Positions 1 through 10,901 are shown, numbered from the stretch's first letter. The stretch: DNA of 33,113 bases from Peribacillus asahii (GCF_003570725.1 NZ_QWVS01000039.1:1-33113); one strand, 5' to 3'. The notes: generated by a model not told the origin, from the letters alone. Numbers and translations: made by a program.

Positions 1-120
1 CGATAGAATTTGAATTAGCTCTTTGCACTTTTTTGTAGTGTGTGCTCACTTTAAAAATTAACGTTGGCGCTTTGTTTTGTTCAATTTTCAAAGAACAATA
101 TCTATTGATTTTAAAGAAAC
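1..120 (-). other. rRNA operon leader (16S gene beyond left edge)
   Basis: Read on the minus strand, this stretch contains a boxA-like antitermination motif, TGTTCTTTGAAAATTGAAC (about 81-100), typical of Bacillus rRNA leaders. It lies downstream of two strong tandem promoters. Transcription leaves the window on the left, so a 16S gene should start just outside. In B. subtilis an rRNA operon also follows gyrA. The 16S gene itself is not visible, so its presence is inferred. Confidence 0.75.
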
Positions 121-129
121 AACTTTAAT

Positions 130-158
130 ATCATATCACTTTAAAACCATAATGTCAA
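130..158 (-). promoter_or_regulatory. rRNA operon promoter, proximal (P2-like)
   Basis: On the minus strand there is a perfect -35 TTGACA (153-158), a 17-bp spacer and a -10 TATGAT (130-135). Together with the second promoter further upstream it forms the tandem pair usual for Bacillus rRNA operons. Confidence 0.8.
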
Positions 159-189
159 CAACTTTCGTGTTTCCCTGTCGACTTAAATA

Positions 190-218
190 AGTATAACTAG
201 TATTGTGAGCAATTGCAA
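190..218 (-). promoter_or_regulatory. rRNA operon promoter, distal (P1-like)
   Basis: On the minus strand: -35 TTGCAA (213-218), a 17-bp spacer and -10 TATACT (190-195). It lies 60 bp upstream of the proximal promoter and in the same direction. Confidence 0.65.
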
Positions 219-286
219 GCTTTTTTTAAAAAACTATCATTTTATATTATATACCATTTAATTTTGTAGATTAATTAAGAAAATGA

Positions 287-302
287 TGTTACACGTGAAA
301 CA
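287..302. promoter_or_regulatory. parS: parS-like Spo0J binding site
   Basis: TGTTACACGTGAAACA matches the Bacillus parS consensus TGTTTCACGTGAAACA at 15 of 16 positions. It sits between the gyrA terminator and the distal rRNA promoter. Binding is inferred from sequence; the cognate Spo0J is encoded at 19433-20296. Confidence 0.75.
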
Positions 303-363
303 TTATTTACTCTTACCTTTTTTATTATTATGTAAAATTTATAATGAACTGGACTTCATATAT

Positions 364-400
364 AATTAAAAAAGCCAAGGCTTTATGCCTGGCTTTTCTA
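364..400 (-). terminator. gyrA intrinsic terminator
   Basis: On the minus strand, immediately after the gyrA stop, a stem AAAGCCAGGC / GCCTTGGCTTT with one bulged base and a short loop is followed by a T-run. This isolates the replication-gene cluster from the rRNA promoters downstream. Confidence 0.8.
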
Positions 401-2908
401 TCACTCTTCTCCGTCAATTTCTTCTGTCACAATTTCAGAGGGATTTTCTTCATCTTCTTCTTTATCATCTTCACGTTCAACAATTGCAACGGTAGATACA
501 TATTCATTTTCTGCTTCTTCAAGACGAATAAGTTTTACACCTTGTGTGCTGCGACCTGTTTTTGAAATATCTTCAACAGCCATTCGAATTAAAACACCCG
601 CTGCCGTAATAAGCATTAAATCTTCTTCCGCTCCAGGCGCTACTGTTTTGATAGAGACGAGCTCACCGTTTTTCTCAGTAACGTTACACGTTTTAATCCC
701 TATACCGCCGCGACTTTGAATTCGATATTCTTCTTCAGCTGTTCGTTTTCCATATCCGTTTTTCGTAACAATTAAGATTTCCTCTTTCTCTTCTAATATT
801 TCCATACCGACGACTTCATCTTCAGCACGTAGAGAAATTCCTTTAACTCCTGCTGCTGTTCTTCCCATCGTACGAACATCGCTTTCTGGGAAACGAATCA
901 TCATTCCTGTTTTTGTTCCAATAATAATTTGTTTGTTACCATCTGTCATACGAACAGAAATTAACTCATCGTCTTCTCGTAGACCTAATGCAATTAATCC
1001 ATTGTTACGAATATGAGCAAAAGAAGATAGAGGAGTTCGTTTTGATATTCCATATTTCGTTGTAAAGAATAAGAACCAATCATCCACGAATTCCTTCACT
1101 GGGATAATTGCATTAACCGTTTCCCCTTTCTCGACCTCTATTAGGTTGATCAAAGGTAAACCTTTTGCTGTTCTTCCGTACTCTGGGATTTCGTAGCCTT
1201 TAGCTCGATATACTTTCCCTTTATTTGTGAAGAACAACAGCGTATCGTGTGTTGAGGTTGTTAAAAGATGCTCTACAAAGTCATCTTCATTTGTCCCCAT
1301 TCCCTGAATACCACGGCCGCCCCGTCTTTGACTGCGATATGTTGAAGCAGGTAAACGTTTAATATAGCCATTGTGTGTTAACGTAACAATAATGGTTTCT
1401 TCCGGAATTAAGTCCTCATCCTCTAAACTCTCAAAGCCGCTTAGTAAAATTTCCGTACGTCTTGTATCATTAAAACGCTCTTTAATTTCAAGAAGCTCTT
1501 CACGAATAATGTCAAGCAATTTTTCTTCATCAGCTAAAATTGCCTTTAATTCTGCAATAAGAGCCATAATCGCTTGATATTCTTCTTCAATTTTTTCACG
1601 TTCTAAACCGGTTAAACGTTGGAGACGCATATCTAAAATTGCTTGCGCTTGTTTTTCTGAAAGTGAAAACTTCTCCATTAAACCTTCACGCGCAATGTCA
1701 GTCGTCTTCGAACTACGGATTAAAGCAATAACTTCATCCAAATGATCGAGGGCAATTCGCAATCCCGCTAAAATATGAGCACGAGCTTCCGCTTTCCGCA
1801 GTTCAAACTCTGTGCGACGACGAATAACCACTTTTTGATGTTCTAAGTAATAATATAAACATTGTTTTAAATTCAATACTTTCGGCTGGCCATCTACAAG
1901 AGCTAGAAGGTTAATACCGAATGTCGTTTGCATAGATGTATGTTTATATAAGTTATTTAATAAAACGCTCGTATTCACATCTTTCCGAACTTCCATGACG
2001 ATACGCATACCATTTCGGTCCGATTCATCCCTTAAGTCTGTAATCCCTTCAATTCTCTTCTCACGAGCAAGATCAGCAATTTTCTCAATTAGTCTCGCTT
2101 TATTTACTTGATACGGAATTTCAGTCACAAGAATCGTTTGTTTTCCATTAGGTTTCACTTCAATATCTACTTTTGCCCGCTGGACAATAGAACCTCTGCC
2201 TGTCTCATAGGCCTTTCTAATTCCACTACGCCCTAAAATATAACCGGCTGTTGGGAAATCTGGACCTGGAATATACTCCATTAGCTCTTGAATTGTAATG
2301 TCAGGATTTTTACTTAAAGCAAGAACACCATCAATTACTTCTCCTAATTGATGTGGGGGAATATTTGTAGCCATCCCCACGGCAATTCCTGATGAACCAT
2401 TTACCAACAAATTAGGAAAACGAGCCGGCATAACAGCAGGTTCCTTTTCAGAACCATCATAGTTGTCCTGATAATCAATAGTATCCTTATTCAAATCCCG
2501 TACGAGTTCCATTGAAATTTTGGACATTCTCGCTTCTGTATAACGCATGGCCGCTGCCTGGTCACCGTCAACAGAACCAAAATTCCCATGGCCGTCCACA
2601 AGCATATGCCGATAATTAAATGGTTGAGCCATACGTACCATTGTTTCATATACAGCTGAATCACCATGCGGATGATATTTACCAATAACATCACCAACAA
2701 TACGGGCAGATTTCTTATAAGGTTTATCTGCTGTAATTCCAAGGTCATTCATTGCATACAAAATTCTCCGATGAACTGGTTTCAATCCATCTCTCACATC
2801 AGGTAAGGCTCGTGACACAATAACACTCATTGCATAATCTAAAAACGAAGTCCGCATTTCGGTACTAATATTAATTTCCTTAACATTGGATCTTTCTTGT
2901 TCTGACAT
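401..2908 (-). CDS. gyrA: DNA gyrase subunit A
   Basis: Breakage-reunion subunit of DNA gyrase (A2B2), which introduces negative supercoils using ATP hydrolysed by GyrB. The 835 residues are close to the usual Firmicute length. Tyr123 in the RYTEARM context is the expected DNA-cleaving tyrosine. The quinolone-resistance region reads [10 protein letters not shown] with Ser84 and Glu88, the drug-sensitive residues in this family. The GyrA box QRRGGRG, needed for DNA wrapping, lies near residue 530 at the start of the C-terminal beta-pinwheel. The protein ends in a very acidic tail of about 30 residues. The ATG is preceded by AGGAGG at good spacing. It follows gyrB, separated by 91 bp that contain a hairpin, and is the last gene of the leftward cluster. 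Identification is certain. Confidence 0.98.
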   Translation of the reverse strand: MSEQERSNVKEINISTEMRTSFLDYAMSVIVSRALPDVRDGLKPVHRRILYAMNDLGITADKPYKKSARIVGDVIGKYHPHGDSAVYETMVRMAQPFNYRHMLVDGHGNFGSVDGDQAAAMRYTEARMSKISMELVRDLNKDTIDYQDNYDGSEKEPAVMPARFPNLLVNGSSGIAVGMATNIPPHQLGEVIDGVLALSKNPDITIQELMEYIPGPDFPTAGYILGRSGIRKAYETGRGSIVQRAKVDIEVKPNGKQTILVTEIPYQVNKARLIEKIADLAREKRIEGITDLRDESDRNGMRIVMEVRKDVNTSVLLNNLYKHTSMQTTFGINLLALVDGQPKVLNLKQCLYYYLEHQKVVIRRRTEFELRKAEARAHILAGLRIALDHLDEVIALIRSSKTTDIAREGLMEKFSLSEKQAQAILDMRLQRLTGLEREKIEEEYQAIMALIAELKAILADEEKLLDIIREELLEIKERFNDTRRTEILLSGFESLEDEDLIPEETIIVTLTHNGYIKRLPASTYRSQRRGGRGIQGMGTNEDDFVEHLLTTSTHDTLLFFTNKGKVYRAKGYEIPEYGRTAKGLPLINLIEVEKGETVNAIIPVKEFVDDWFLFFTTKYGISKRTPLSSFAHIRNNGLIALGLREDDELISVRMTDGNKQIIIGTKTGMMIRFPESDVRTMGRTAAGVKGISLRAEDEVVGMEILEEKEEILIVTKNGYGKRTAEEEYRIQSRGGIGIKTCNVTEKNGELVSIKTVAPGAEEDLMLITAAGVLIRMAVEDISKTGRSTQGVKLIRLEEAENEYVSTVAIVEREDDKEEDEENPSEIVTEEIDGEE

Positions 2909-2966
2909 GGAGCCAACCTCCTATATAAAGCTTCTGACCTCATTTCATCAATGAGATGTCATATAA

Positions 2967-2995
2967 ACAACAGGATGAATCCGTCATCCTGTTGT
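2967..2995 (-). terminator. gyrB-gyrA intergenic hairpin, possible attenuator
   Basis: A perfect 12-bp stem (ACAACAGGATGA / TCATCCTGTTGT on the minus strand) with a 5-nt loop begins just after the gyrB stop. It is followed by TTTATAT, a weak U-tract. It may terminate part of the gyrB transcripts or stabilise a processed end. No convincing separate gyrA promoter was found after it. Confidence 0.5.
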
Positions 2996-2999
2996 CCAA

Positions 3000-4934
<1,935 letters not shown>

Positions 4935-4994
4935 TCACCTACACTTTTCTATTCACATTTAACATTTTTCAAACTAAAGAAGCAATCGGCCTAC

Positions 4995-5246
4995 TTATTC
5001 ATCTACTACAATTGAATGTTGCTGCGAACGTTTTTTTAAAGTCATCGAAGCAAGAGGTGAGTAATATACATGCTTAGTTGTTACAACAATGGACTTTATG
5101 GAATTCTTCGCTAAATGCAATGTGACATCTGCCTTTTGCTGTAGAAACTCTGCAAGTATAGGGGAAGATTCGAGCAGCTTTTTATCTAAAATCGTCACAA
5201 TTTCATCTGTTTTTACAAGAATGTCTTCACCGATATGAAGATACAT
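4995..5246 (-). CDS. remB: RemB/YaaB family regulator (DUF370)
   Basis: Small protein of 83 residues. It matches the RemA/RemB (DUF370) family by length, by the KSIVVTTKHVYYSPLASMTLKKR segment and by its place between recF and gyrB, where B. subtilis has yaaB (remB). Family members are regulators linked to biofilm matrix genes in B. subtilis; the role here is inferred from homology. The sequence has no membrane segment or signal peptide. It follows recF by 12 bp, so the two are almost certainly co-transcribed. Confidence 0.88.
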   Translation of the reverse strand: MYLHIGEDILVKTDEIVTILDKKLLESSPILAEFLQQKADVTLHLAKNSIKSIVVTTKHVYYSPLASMTLKKRSQQHSIVVDE

Positions 5247-5258
5247 AAGTTCACCTCT

Positions 5259-6377
5259 TTACTTTACCTTTGTAATCGTTCCTTGTTTCACAAAAAAGGT
5301 GGATGCGTCTTTTAACGTTTGATGATCGATTCCCTCAACAGAAGTTGTTGTAACAAATGTTTGAACTTTTCCTTGAATTGTATTTAATAAATGAGATTGT
5401 CGGTAATCATCCAGCTCTGATAAAACGTCATCCAAAAGCAAAATTGGATATTCGCCTATTTCTGCATGAATGAGTTCTATTTCTGCTAATTTTAAAGATA
5501 GAGCCGTTGTGCGTTGTTGACCTTGTGAACCAAATGTTTGCACGTCACGGTTATTGACGTAAAAAATCAAATCATCACGATGAGGACCAACTAATGTAAC
5601 TCCACGGTCTATTTCTTTTGTTTTTATTCGATCACATTTTTCTTGAAACACTTCTATTATTTTCGACAAATCCATAGTTTCTAATACATGAAGAGATGGT
5701 TTATATTGTATTTTCAATTCTTCTAAGTTTCGTGATATGCCAGAATGGATTGGTTTTGCCCATTCTTGTAAAACAGCTAAAAATTGATATCTTTTTTCGA
5801 CAATTTTCGCTGCATGCTGAATGAACTGTTCTGTTAAAACGTCAAGCATTGTTGTATCATTTTGTTTTTTTGTTTGCAACAGTTTTAAATAGTGGTTTCG
5901 TTGCTGCACAATTTTATGGTATTGACTCATATCATGAAGATACACAGGAGATATTTGACCAATCTCCATATCAATAAAACGACGTCGAACTTGCGGACTC
6001 CCCTTCACTAAATGAAGATCTTCTGGTGCAAACATAACCACATTCATGCTGCCTACATATTGGCTAAGCTTTTGTTGTTCAATATGATTAACCTTTGCCT
6101 TTTTTCCTTTTTTAGCAATGGTTAATTCAAGTGGTAAGGATGTATTCCGCTTTTTAACCCTACCTTCTATTTTAGCATATTCTTTGTCCCAGCGAATGAG
6201 TTCTTTGTCATTTGAAGTTCGGTGGGATTTTGCCATCGCTAAAACAAAGATCGATTCCATGACATTCGTTTTCCCTTGAGCATTTTCCCCTAGAATGACA
6301 TTTACTTTGTTTTCAAAGGAAAGCTCAACTTCCTCATAATTTCGGTAATTTCTCAAATGAATATTTTCAATATACAT
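5259..6377 (-). CDS. recF: DNA replication and repair protein RecF
   Basis: SMC-like ATPase that helps load RecA at gapped DNA and stalled forks, working with RecO and RecR. The 372 residues are the normal length. Walker A GENAQGKT is at 30-37, the ABC-type signature SQGQQRT at about 283-290, and Walker B with D-loop [13 protein letters not shown] at about 313-327. It lies 21 bp after yaaA and 12 bp before remB, in the conserved dnaN-yaaA-recF neighbourhood of Firmicutes. Confidence 0.97.
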   Translation of the reverse strand: MYIENIHLRNYRNYEEVELSFENKVNVILGENAQGKTNVMESIFVLAMAKSHRTSNDKELIRWDKEYAKIEGRVKKRNTSLPLELTIAKKGKKAKVNHIEQQKLSQYVGSMNVVMFAPEDLHLVKGSPQVRRRFIDMEIGQISPVYLHDMSQYHKIVQQRNHYLKLLQTKKQNDTTMLDVLTEQFIQHAAKIVEKRYQFLAVLQEWAKPIHSGISRNLEELKIQYKPSLHVLETMDLSKIIEVFQEKCDRIKTKEIDRGVTLVGPHRDDLIFYVNNRDVQTFGSQGQQRTTALSLKLAEIELIHAEIGEYPILLLDDVLSELDDYRQSHLLNTIQGKVQTFVTTTSVEGIDHQTLKDASTFFVKQGTITKVK

Positions 6378-6398
6378 AATCTGCTCTTCCTTTCGGCA

Positions 6399-6626
6399 TT
6401 AGCCGATAATCGTAAAGCTACCGAATTCGGGAATCTCGATTTTGTCACCCACTCTTAACTTTCTTCCTCTCCGTACATCAAGCTCATTATTAATAAATAC
6501 TTCATGTTCACTCAAGAACCATTTCGCCATACCGCCGCTTTGAATCACATCAGCAAGCTTCAAAAACTGCCCCAGTGTAATATAATCCGTACTGATTTGT
6601 ATTTCTGTCATCCATTTTTCACTCAT
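6399..6626 (-). CDS. yaaA: S4-domain RNA-binding protein YaaA
   Basis: The 75-residue protein consists almost entirely of an S4-like RNA-binding domain, with the strongly conserved core LGQFLKLADVIQSGGMAKWF followed by RRGRKLRVGDKIEI. In B. subtilis the equivalent gene (71 aa) sits between dnaN and recF and is linked to ribosome assembly; the molecular role here is inferred. An internal ATG at codon 6 would give a product closer to the B. subtilis length, so the start is uncertain by five codons. Confidence 0.88.
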   Translation of the reverse strand: MSEKWMTEIQISTDYITLGQFLKLADVIQSGGMAKWFLSEHEVFINNELDVRRGRKLRVGDKIEIPEFGSFTIIG

Positions 6627-6649
6627 TTCAAAATAATTTCTAATACTTT

Positions 6650-6678
6650 ATTTTACTAAATATCCGTTAATAAGACAA
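6650..6678 (-). promoter_or_regulatory. Candidate sigma-A promoter for yaaA-recF-remB-gyrB
   Basis: On the minus strand: -35 TTGTCT (6673-6678), a 17-bp spacer and -10 TAAAAT (6650-6655). It lies between the dnaN terminator and yaaA. A separate start for this cluster is plausible because the hairpin after dnaN should stop most dnaA-dnaN transcripts. Confidence 0.45.
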
Positions 6679-6713
6679 AATTTTGACTAGCAGAACTTTT
6701 TGCATAAGCCATA

Positions 6714-6750
6714 CAAAAAAATAAAGACTTGAATATCAAGTCTTTATTTT
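6714..6750 (-). terminator. dnaN intrinsic terminator
   Basis: On the minus strand a 14-bp perfect stem (AAATAAAGACTTGA and its complement) with a 3-nt loop runs into a T-tract of seven. It begins 12 bp past the dnaN stop and separates dnaA-dnaN from the yaaA-gyrA cluster. The other strand also has TTTT after the stem, so weak bidirectional action is possible. Confidence 0.8.
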
Positions 6751-6762
6751 CCCTCGTATCCC

Positions 6763-7899
6763 CTAATAGGTTCTAACAGGAAGAATTAATTGTAGCATTC
6801 GATCATCATGAAGTGGACAAATAACGAATGGACGCATTGCTCCTGTAAAACTAATTTTAATATCCGTACCTTCTAATGCTTTTAATGCATCCATAACAAA
6901 CTTTGCACTAAAAGAAATTTTTAATTCTTCTCCTTCAATGGCTTCAGCAACAACTTCCTCTACAACTTTACCGACTTCGGGTGTATTAGACGACACTTCA
7001 ATAACTCCCCCGTCATGTGTCAGTAATTTGACTACATTATTTCGGTTCTCTTTCGCCAATAAAGATGCTCGATCAATCGCTTGTAAGAGCTCTTTCGTTT
7101 TAACAATCACATCTGTTTTACTATCTGTCGGAATAAGTCGAGATGTATCGGGATAATTTCCCTCTAGCAATCTAGAGAAGAATAATAAATTTTTTGCTTT
7201 AAACAGAACTTGATTTTCAGTAATAACAATCTCGATTAATTCATTCGTATCATCAAGAATTTTACTTAGTTCATTCAAGCTTTTTCCTGGAATAACAACA
7301 CTATAGGTACCATTGATTTTACTTTCAATGTTGGCTGTTCTCATGGCCAAACGATGACTGTCTGTAGCAATACATGTCAATTCATCATTTTCAACCTTCA
7401 AGTTTACACCTGTCAAGATTGGGCGTGTTTCTGAGGTGGACACTGCAAATACAGTTTGGCGAATTAATGTTTTTAAAAGATCTGTTGGCAGTTTAAACAA
7501 ATTGGCTTCTTCAATGATAGGCAGATGTGGATATTCTTCTGGGTCTAGACCATTTAGATTAAACTCTGCTTTTCCTGAACGAATAATCGTTTGAAAATTT
7601 GTTTGAACTTCAATTTCTACAGTATCCATTGGTAACTTTTTCACAATTTCGCTAAAAAAACGAGCATTTAAAACAATATCGCCGCTTGCTTGTACTTCAA
7701 CAATTTCATTTCCATCTTCCTCCGCTGGAATAAAAGATTGAATAGAAATATCAGAATCACTTCCTGTAAGTGTAATTCCTTCTGTTGTCGTATTGATTTT
7801 AATCCCTGTTAAAATCGGAATCGTTGTTCTAGATGTAACAGCTTTCATTACTTCTTGAACACTATGAACTAATCGATCTCGTTGAATGATAAATTTCAT
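6763..7899 (-). CDS. dnaN: DNA polymerase III beta clamp
   Basis: Sliding clamp that encircles DNA and tethers DNA polymerases, and is a hub for repair and replication-control proteins. With the chosen ATG the product is 378 residues, the same as in B. subtilis, starting MKFIIQRDRLVHSVQEV and ending in the conserved MLQLILPVRTY. The frame stays open another 46 codons upstream, but that stretch is the AT-rich oriC unwinding region. GGAGGGG sits at good spacing before the chosen ATG, so the long version is rejected. It follows dnaA after a 194-bp gap that is half of the origin. Confidence 0.97.
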   Translation of the reverse strand: MKFIIQRDRLVHSVQEVMKAVTSRTTIPILTGIKINTTTEGITLTGSDSDISIQSFIPAEEDGNEIVEVQASGDIVLNARFFSEIVKKLPMDTVEIEVQTNFQTIIRSGKAEFNLNGLDPEEYPHLPIIEEANLFKLPTDLLKTLIRQTVFAVSTSETRPILTGVNLKVENDELTCIATDSHRLAMRTANIESKINGTYSVVIPGKSLNELSKILDDTNELIEIVITENQVLFKAKNLLFFSRLLEGNYPDTSRLIPTDSKTDVIVKTKELLQAIDRASLLAKENRNNVVKLLTHDGGVIEVSSNTPEVGKVVEEVVAEAIEGEELKISFSAKFVMDALKALEGTDIKISFTGAMRPFVICPLHDDRMLQLILPVRTY

Positions 7900-7916
7900 G
7901 AGTTCCCCTCCAGTCA

Positions 7917-7982
7917 TATTTTTTACTAACTTGCATATATTATTAATTAATTTAGTTAAAAATATAGTAGTAATAGTAATAG
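7917..7982. other. oriC: oriC DNA unwinding element with DnaA-trios
   Basis: Very AT-rich stretch between dnaA and dnaN. At 7965-7982 the plus strand reads TAG TAG TAA TAG TAA TAG, six uninterrupted triplets. Read from the DnaA box at 7995 this is 3'-GAT/AAT-5', the DnaA-trio pattern known from B. subtilis. The GC-rich GCCCTGTG (7983-7990) lies between the trios and the box. Order and polarity match the basal unwinding module, so this is where strands should first open. Confidence 0.85.
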
Positions 7983-7994
7983 GCCCTGTGAATA

Positions 7995-8078
7995 TGTGGA
8001 TAAGTATAAGAAAGCCAAGGAAAAACAGTCTATCCACATGTGGACAGACTGTGTGTAAGTGAGTTCGAGTTATTCACA
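7995..8078. promoter_or_regulatory. oriC: DnaA boxes of the dnaA-dnaN part of oriC
   Basis: A perfect box, TGTGGATAA, is at 7995-8003. CTATCCACA (8 of 9) at 8030-8038 abuts an inverted, weaker TGTGGACAG at 8039-8047. TTATTCACA (8 of 9) is at 8070-8078. The perfect box next to the GC stretch and the trios is the one expected to nucleate the DnaA filament. Confidence 0.85.
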
Positions 8079-8093
8079 CTATAAACAAGAGCA

Positions 8094-9437
8094 CTATACT
8101 TTTAATTGATCTTGGATTTCTTTAATTTGATTCTGCAGCTGAGAATCTGTGAGTAAAAGCTTTGAAATTTTTTCATGAGCATGAATCACTGTTGTATGGT
8201 CTCGCCCTCCAAATTCATCTCCAATCTTAGGGAGTGAGGAATCTGTCAGTTCGCGCGATAGATACATAGCAATTTGCCTTGGAAATGCTACAGATTTTGT
8301 TCGTTTTTTTGCCTTGAAATCCTCAAGTTTTACATTGTAATGCTCACCAACTGTTTTTTGGATTTCATGAATCGTAATAATTTTCGGCTTAGAGCTAGGG
8401 ATGATATCCTTTAGCGCCTCCGCGGCCAAATCTGCATTAATATCTTTATTAATTAAGGATGAATACGCAACAACACGTATTAGGGCCCCTTCTAATTCAC
8501 GGATATTAGAATCAATTTGGTTTGCGATATAGAGCATCACTTCATTTGGAATATCAAGACCATCTGCTTTTGCCTTTTTTCTTAAAATAGCAATTCTAGT
8601 TTCTAAATCAGGCGGAGTAATGTCTGTAATTAAGCCCCATTCAAAGCGTGAACGCAAACGATCTTCCAATGTAGGGATTTCCTTAGGAGGTCGATCACTA
8701 GAAATTACAATTTGCTTGCTTTCCTCATGAAGAGCATTAAATGTATGGAAAAATTCTTCTTGAGTAGATTCTTTTCCAGCTAGAAATTGAATATCATCTA
8801 TTAATAGCACATCAACACTTCGGTATTTATCTCGGAATTCACCGGCTTTATTGTCACGAATAGAATTAATGAATTCATTTGTGAACTTTTCAGATGATAA
8901 ATAGACTACTTTGGCTTGCGGGTTGTGCTCTAATACATAATGGCCTATTGCGTGCATTAAATGGGTTTTTCCAAGCCCTACGCCTCCATAAATAAATAAG
9001 GGATTATAAGCCTTAGCCGGGGCTTCAGCAACAGCTAAAGAAGCAGCATGGGCAAAGCGGTTCCCAGAGCCAATAACAAATGTATCGAATGTATTTTTTG
9101 TGTTAAGCATATGCTGCGAAAAATCATGTTGATCTTCTTCTTGTTTTTTCACCTTTTTTGTTGAAGGAGCAACATTCGGTTCATCATGGTTTGGTGGAAT
9201 GATGAATTTAGCTTCAAGTTCTTCCCCTGTTAATTCTAATAAAATGCCGGCTATAAGCTTGGAATAACGTTCTTCAAGCCAATCACGAGCAAATTCATTA
9301 GGAGCAGTAATAGTTAAAGTGTCTCCTTGCAAGGCATAAGCTTTTGTAGCCTTTAACCACGTTTCAAAGCTGGGCTTACTAATCTTTTTTTGGATTTTTA
9401 TAAGGGTTTGATCCCAAAGACTATCGATGTTTTCCAA
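8094..9437 (-). CDS. dnaA: Chromosomal replication initiator DnaA
   Basis: AAA+ ATPase that binds DnaA boxes, opens oriC and recruits the helicase loader. The frame is open upstream to 9542, but homology starts at [10 protein letters not shown]. There a TTG (9435-9437) is preceded by GGAGGGGG at 4-nt spacing, giving 447 residues against 446 in B. subtilis, so I call a TTG start. Domain I covers about 1-75, with a charged linker around 85-110. The AAA+ core has Walker A GGVGLGKT (151-158) and Walker B LLIDD (211-215). The C-terminal helix-turn-helix has the DnaA signature [15 protein letters not shown]. It is transcribed away from the main DnaA-box cluster, with dnaN downstream. Boxes on both sides suggest autoregulation. 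Confidence 0.97.
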   Translation of the reverse strand: MENIDSLWDQTLIKIQKKISKPSFETWLKATKAYALQGDTLTITAPNEFARDWLEERYSKLIAGILLELTGEELEAKFIIPPNHDEPNVAPSTKKVKKQEEDQHDFSQHMLNTKNTFDTFVIGSGNRFAHAASLAVAEAPAKAYNPLFIYGGVGLGKTHLMHAIGHYVLEHNPQAKVVYLSSEKFTNEFINSIRDNKAGEFRDKYRSVDVLLIDDIQFLAGKESTQEEFFHTFNALHEESKQIVISSDRPPKEIPTLEDRLRSRFEWGLITDITPPDLETRIAILRKKAKADGLDIPNEVMLYIANQIDSNIRELEGALIRVVAYSSLINKDINADLAAEALKDIIPSSKPKIITIHEIQKTVGEHYNVKLEDFKAKKRTKSVAFPRQIAMYLSRELTDSSLPKIGDEFGGRDHTTVIHAHEKISKLLLTDSQLQNQIKEIQDQLKV

Positions 9438-9743
9438 GTGTCCCCCTCCTTTGCTACTAAAATTGAAAAGCTGTTCGTTTAATCGTTCATTTTTTAAATA
9501 AGGAGCGAATATATGGAATCGCAGTTTATGTTTGCAGGACAAAATAAATGTATCGATTGCTGTGTCCTTTAAATAATTTTCGACATAGCAATCGATTAGA
9601 ATTAATCTCCAGAAATACTACATATAGTGTTGTATAACCTTTGTCCACTCTATATGTAGAATAAGAAAACGTATACGTATATTTATTCATCAACAGGCAT
9701 TAGGCTGTATATATTAATAAGGAAGAAAAGAAGATTTTCTACA
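9438..9743 (-). promoter_or_regulatory. dnaA leader with two inverted repeats
   Basis: This 306-bp stretch separates dnaA from the main DnaA-box cluster. Two inverted repeats stand out: arms at 9552-9566 and 9582-9596 (15 bp, one mismatch, 15-nt loop), and arms at 9618-9627 and 9650-9659 (10 bp perfect, 22-nt loop). The second loop contains TTGTCCACT, a DnaA-box-like 7 of 9 match. I could not assign a convincing sigma-A promoter, although the dnaA promoter should lie here. Confidence 0.5.
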
Positions 9744-10018
9744 ATATCCACGCGTTGTGGATAACATTATATACACAGTTAGAATAAACTATCCACATCT
9801 TATCCACATTTTGTGGATAACTATAATTTGTTGATAAAGTTATTCAGAGTGAAAACACATATATAATATCAAAACTTTAGGCTTTGTGCAATGGTTTTCA
9901 AAACTTTATCCACAACTATATCAGACTGTGGGAAAAACTTTTCCACAGGGTATTATTATGTGTAAAAGTGTTGAAAAAAGCTGTGGATATTGTTAGAAAC
10001 GCGAAAAAACTATCCACA
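9744..10018. promoter_or_regulatory. oriC: oriC DnaA-box cluster upstream of dnaA
   Basis: Dense DnaA boxes (consensus TTATCCACA). Perfect copies are at 9756-9764 (reverse), 9800-9808 (forward), 9812-9820 (reverse) and 9906-9914 (forward). Copies matching 8 of 9 are at 9789-9797, 9939-9947, 9982-9990 and 10010-10018. Weaker 7 of 9 copies are at 9744-9752 and 9927-9935. This is the equivalent of the B. subtilis upstream origin part. No protein in any frame here is credible. Confidence 0.93.
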
Positions 10019-10250
10019 ATCATTATTAGGACAGGCAGTGAAAGATTGACTCATCATTTTTTCTTAGTATTCGACAAATGTCGTTTCTTAATCTGTCATA
10101 TTTCAATTATTTATTTCCATGAACAATACTTTTAGGAATTTCGGCAAAATTTTCTATGTTGATTATGAGGAAAATGATTTACAATGGAGGAGAACGTTTA
10201 AAAAGACTCACTGGACAAATAGGTGTAAAAAGAAAATTTAAAGGATGAGG
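10019..10250. other. oriC to rpmH spacer, no gene seen
   Basis: AT-rich non-coding sequence between the last DnaA box and the rpmH promoter. I see no further boxes, gene or strong hairpin. Confidence 0.5.
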
Positions 10251-10280
10251 TTGACATTTACCATACCTCGTCTATATAAT
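10251..10280 (+). promoter_or_regulatory. rpmH promoter
   Basis: Perfect sigma-A elements: -35 TTGACA (10251-10256), an 18-bp spacer and -10 TATAAT (10275-10280). It lies about 50 bp upstream of rpmH and probably also feeds rnpA by read-through. Confidence 0.85.
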
Positions 10281-10328
10281 CATAAGGACTGTCTTTAACT
10301 GTTATTCCTCAGGGAGGTGTCATAGAGA

Positions 10329-10463
10329 ATGAAACGTACTTATCAACCGAATAAGCGCAAGCATAGTAAAGTTCACGGATTCCGTGCCCGCATGAGCACA
10401 AAAAACGGACGTAAAGTATTAGCTGCACGTCGCCGCAAGGGCAGAAAAGTATTATCTGCATAG
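10329..10463 (+). CDS. rpmH: 50S ribosomal protein L34
   Basis: A 44-residue, highly basic protein beginning [19 protein letters not shown] and ending in the [18 protein letters not shown] pattern, the full length for L34. It is a structural component of the large ribosomal subunit. The start is fixed by AGGGAGGTG about 10 nt upstream. It is the first rightward gene from oriC and precedes rnpA, an arrangement conserved across bacteria. Confidence 0.97.
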   Translation: MKRTYQPNKRKHSKVHGFRARMSTKNGRKVLAARRRKGRKVLSA

Positions 10464-10492
10464 ACCACTGAAAAGTCTCAGTGGTCTTTTTT
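10463..10492 (+). terminator. rpmH terminator
   Basis: A 9-bp stem (GACCACTGA / TCAGTGGTC) with a 6-nt loop followed by six T starts at the rpmH stop codon. Transcripts probably stop partly here, which would give more rpmH than rnpA mRNA. Confidence 0.85.
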
Positions 10493-10544
10493 CGCAAATA
10501 GACCATCACTTAGGGATCCAATTCGTTTATTGAAGGTGTAGAAA

Positions 10545-10901
10545 ATGAAAAAAAAGTTAAGGATAAAGAAGGATAAAGAATTTCAACTAGTGTTTAAAAA
10601 AGGCGAATCTTTTGCAAACCGTCAATTTGTAGTTTATGTCCTTGAAAAACCTGACCAAGATTACTTCCGAATTGGCCTTTCTGTCAGCAAAAAAGTAGGC
10701 AATGCAGTTGTTCGGAATCAAGTGAAAAGATACATACGACAAACGTTTTTGGAATTAAAGAATGAAATTGATGTCGGAAAGGATTATGTCATTATTGCTC
10801 GTAAACCAGCGGCAGATATGGACTTTTTTCAAGTGAAAAACAGTTTAATTCATGTTCTCAAACGTTCCAAATCACTAACTTTTAAACTGAAAAACAACTA
10901 A
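10545..10901 (+). CDS. rnpA: Ribonuclease P protein component
   Basis: Protein cofactor of RNase P, which binds the catalytic RNA and pre-tRNA leaders so that tRNA 5' ends can be processed. The 118 residues include the basic RNR-type helix ([12 protein letters not shown], about 63-74) and the [17 protein letters not shown] segment typical of the family. The ATG follows GAAGGTG at good spacing. It lies between rpmH and spoIIIJ, as in B. subtilis. Confidence 0.96.
   Translation: MKKKLRIKKDKEFQLVFKKGESFANRQFVVYVLEKPDQDYFRIGLSVSKKVGNAVVRNQVKRYIRQTFLELKNEIDVGKDYVIIARKPAADMDFFQVKNSLIHVLKRSKSLTFKLKNN

Noticed and set aside
2920..2950. Possible gyrA promoter TTGATG-17-TTATAT
   Set aside because: The transcript would start within the ribosome binding site, leaving no leader for translation.
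7900..8037. 46-codon upstream extension of dnaN
   Set aside because: It is encoded by the AT-rich unwinding region and DnaA boxes; the internal ATG has GGAGGGG and matches the known start.
9884..10135. 83-codon frame across the DnaA-box cluster
   Set aside because: It runs through several DnaA boxes, lacks a good ribosome site, and the product looks random.
10309..10509. 66-codon frame antisense to rpmH
   Set aside because: It overlaps the rpmH gene, its terminator and its ribosome site; it is a shadow.
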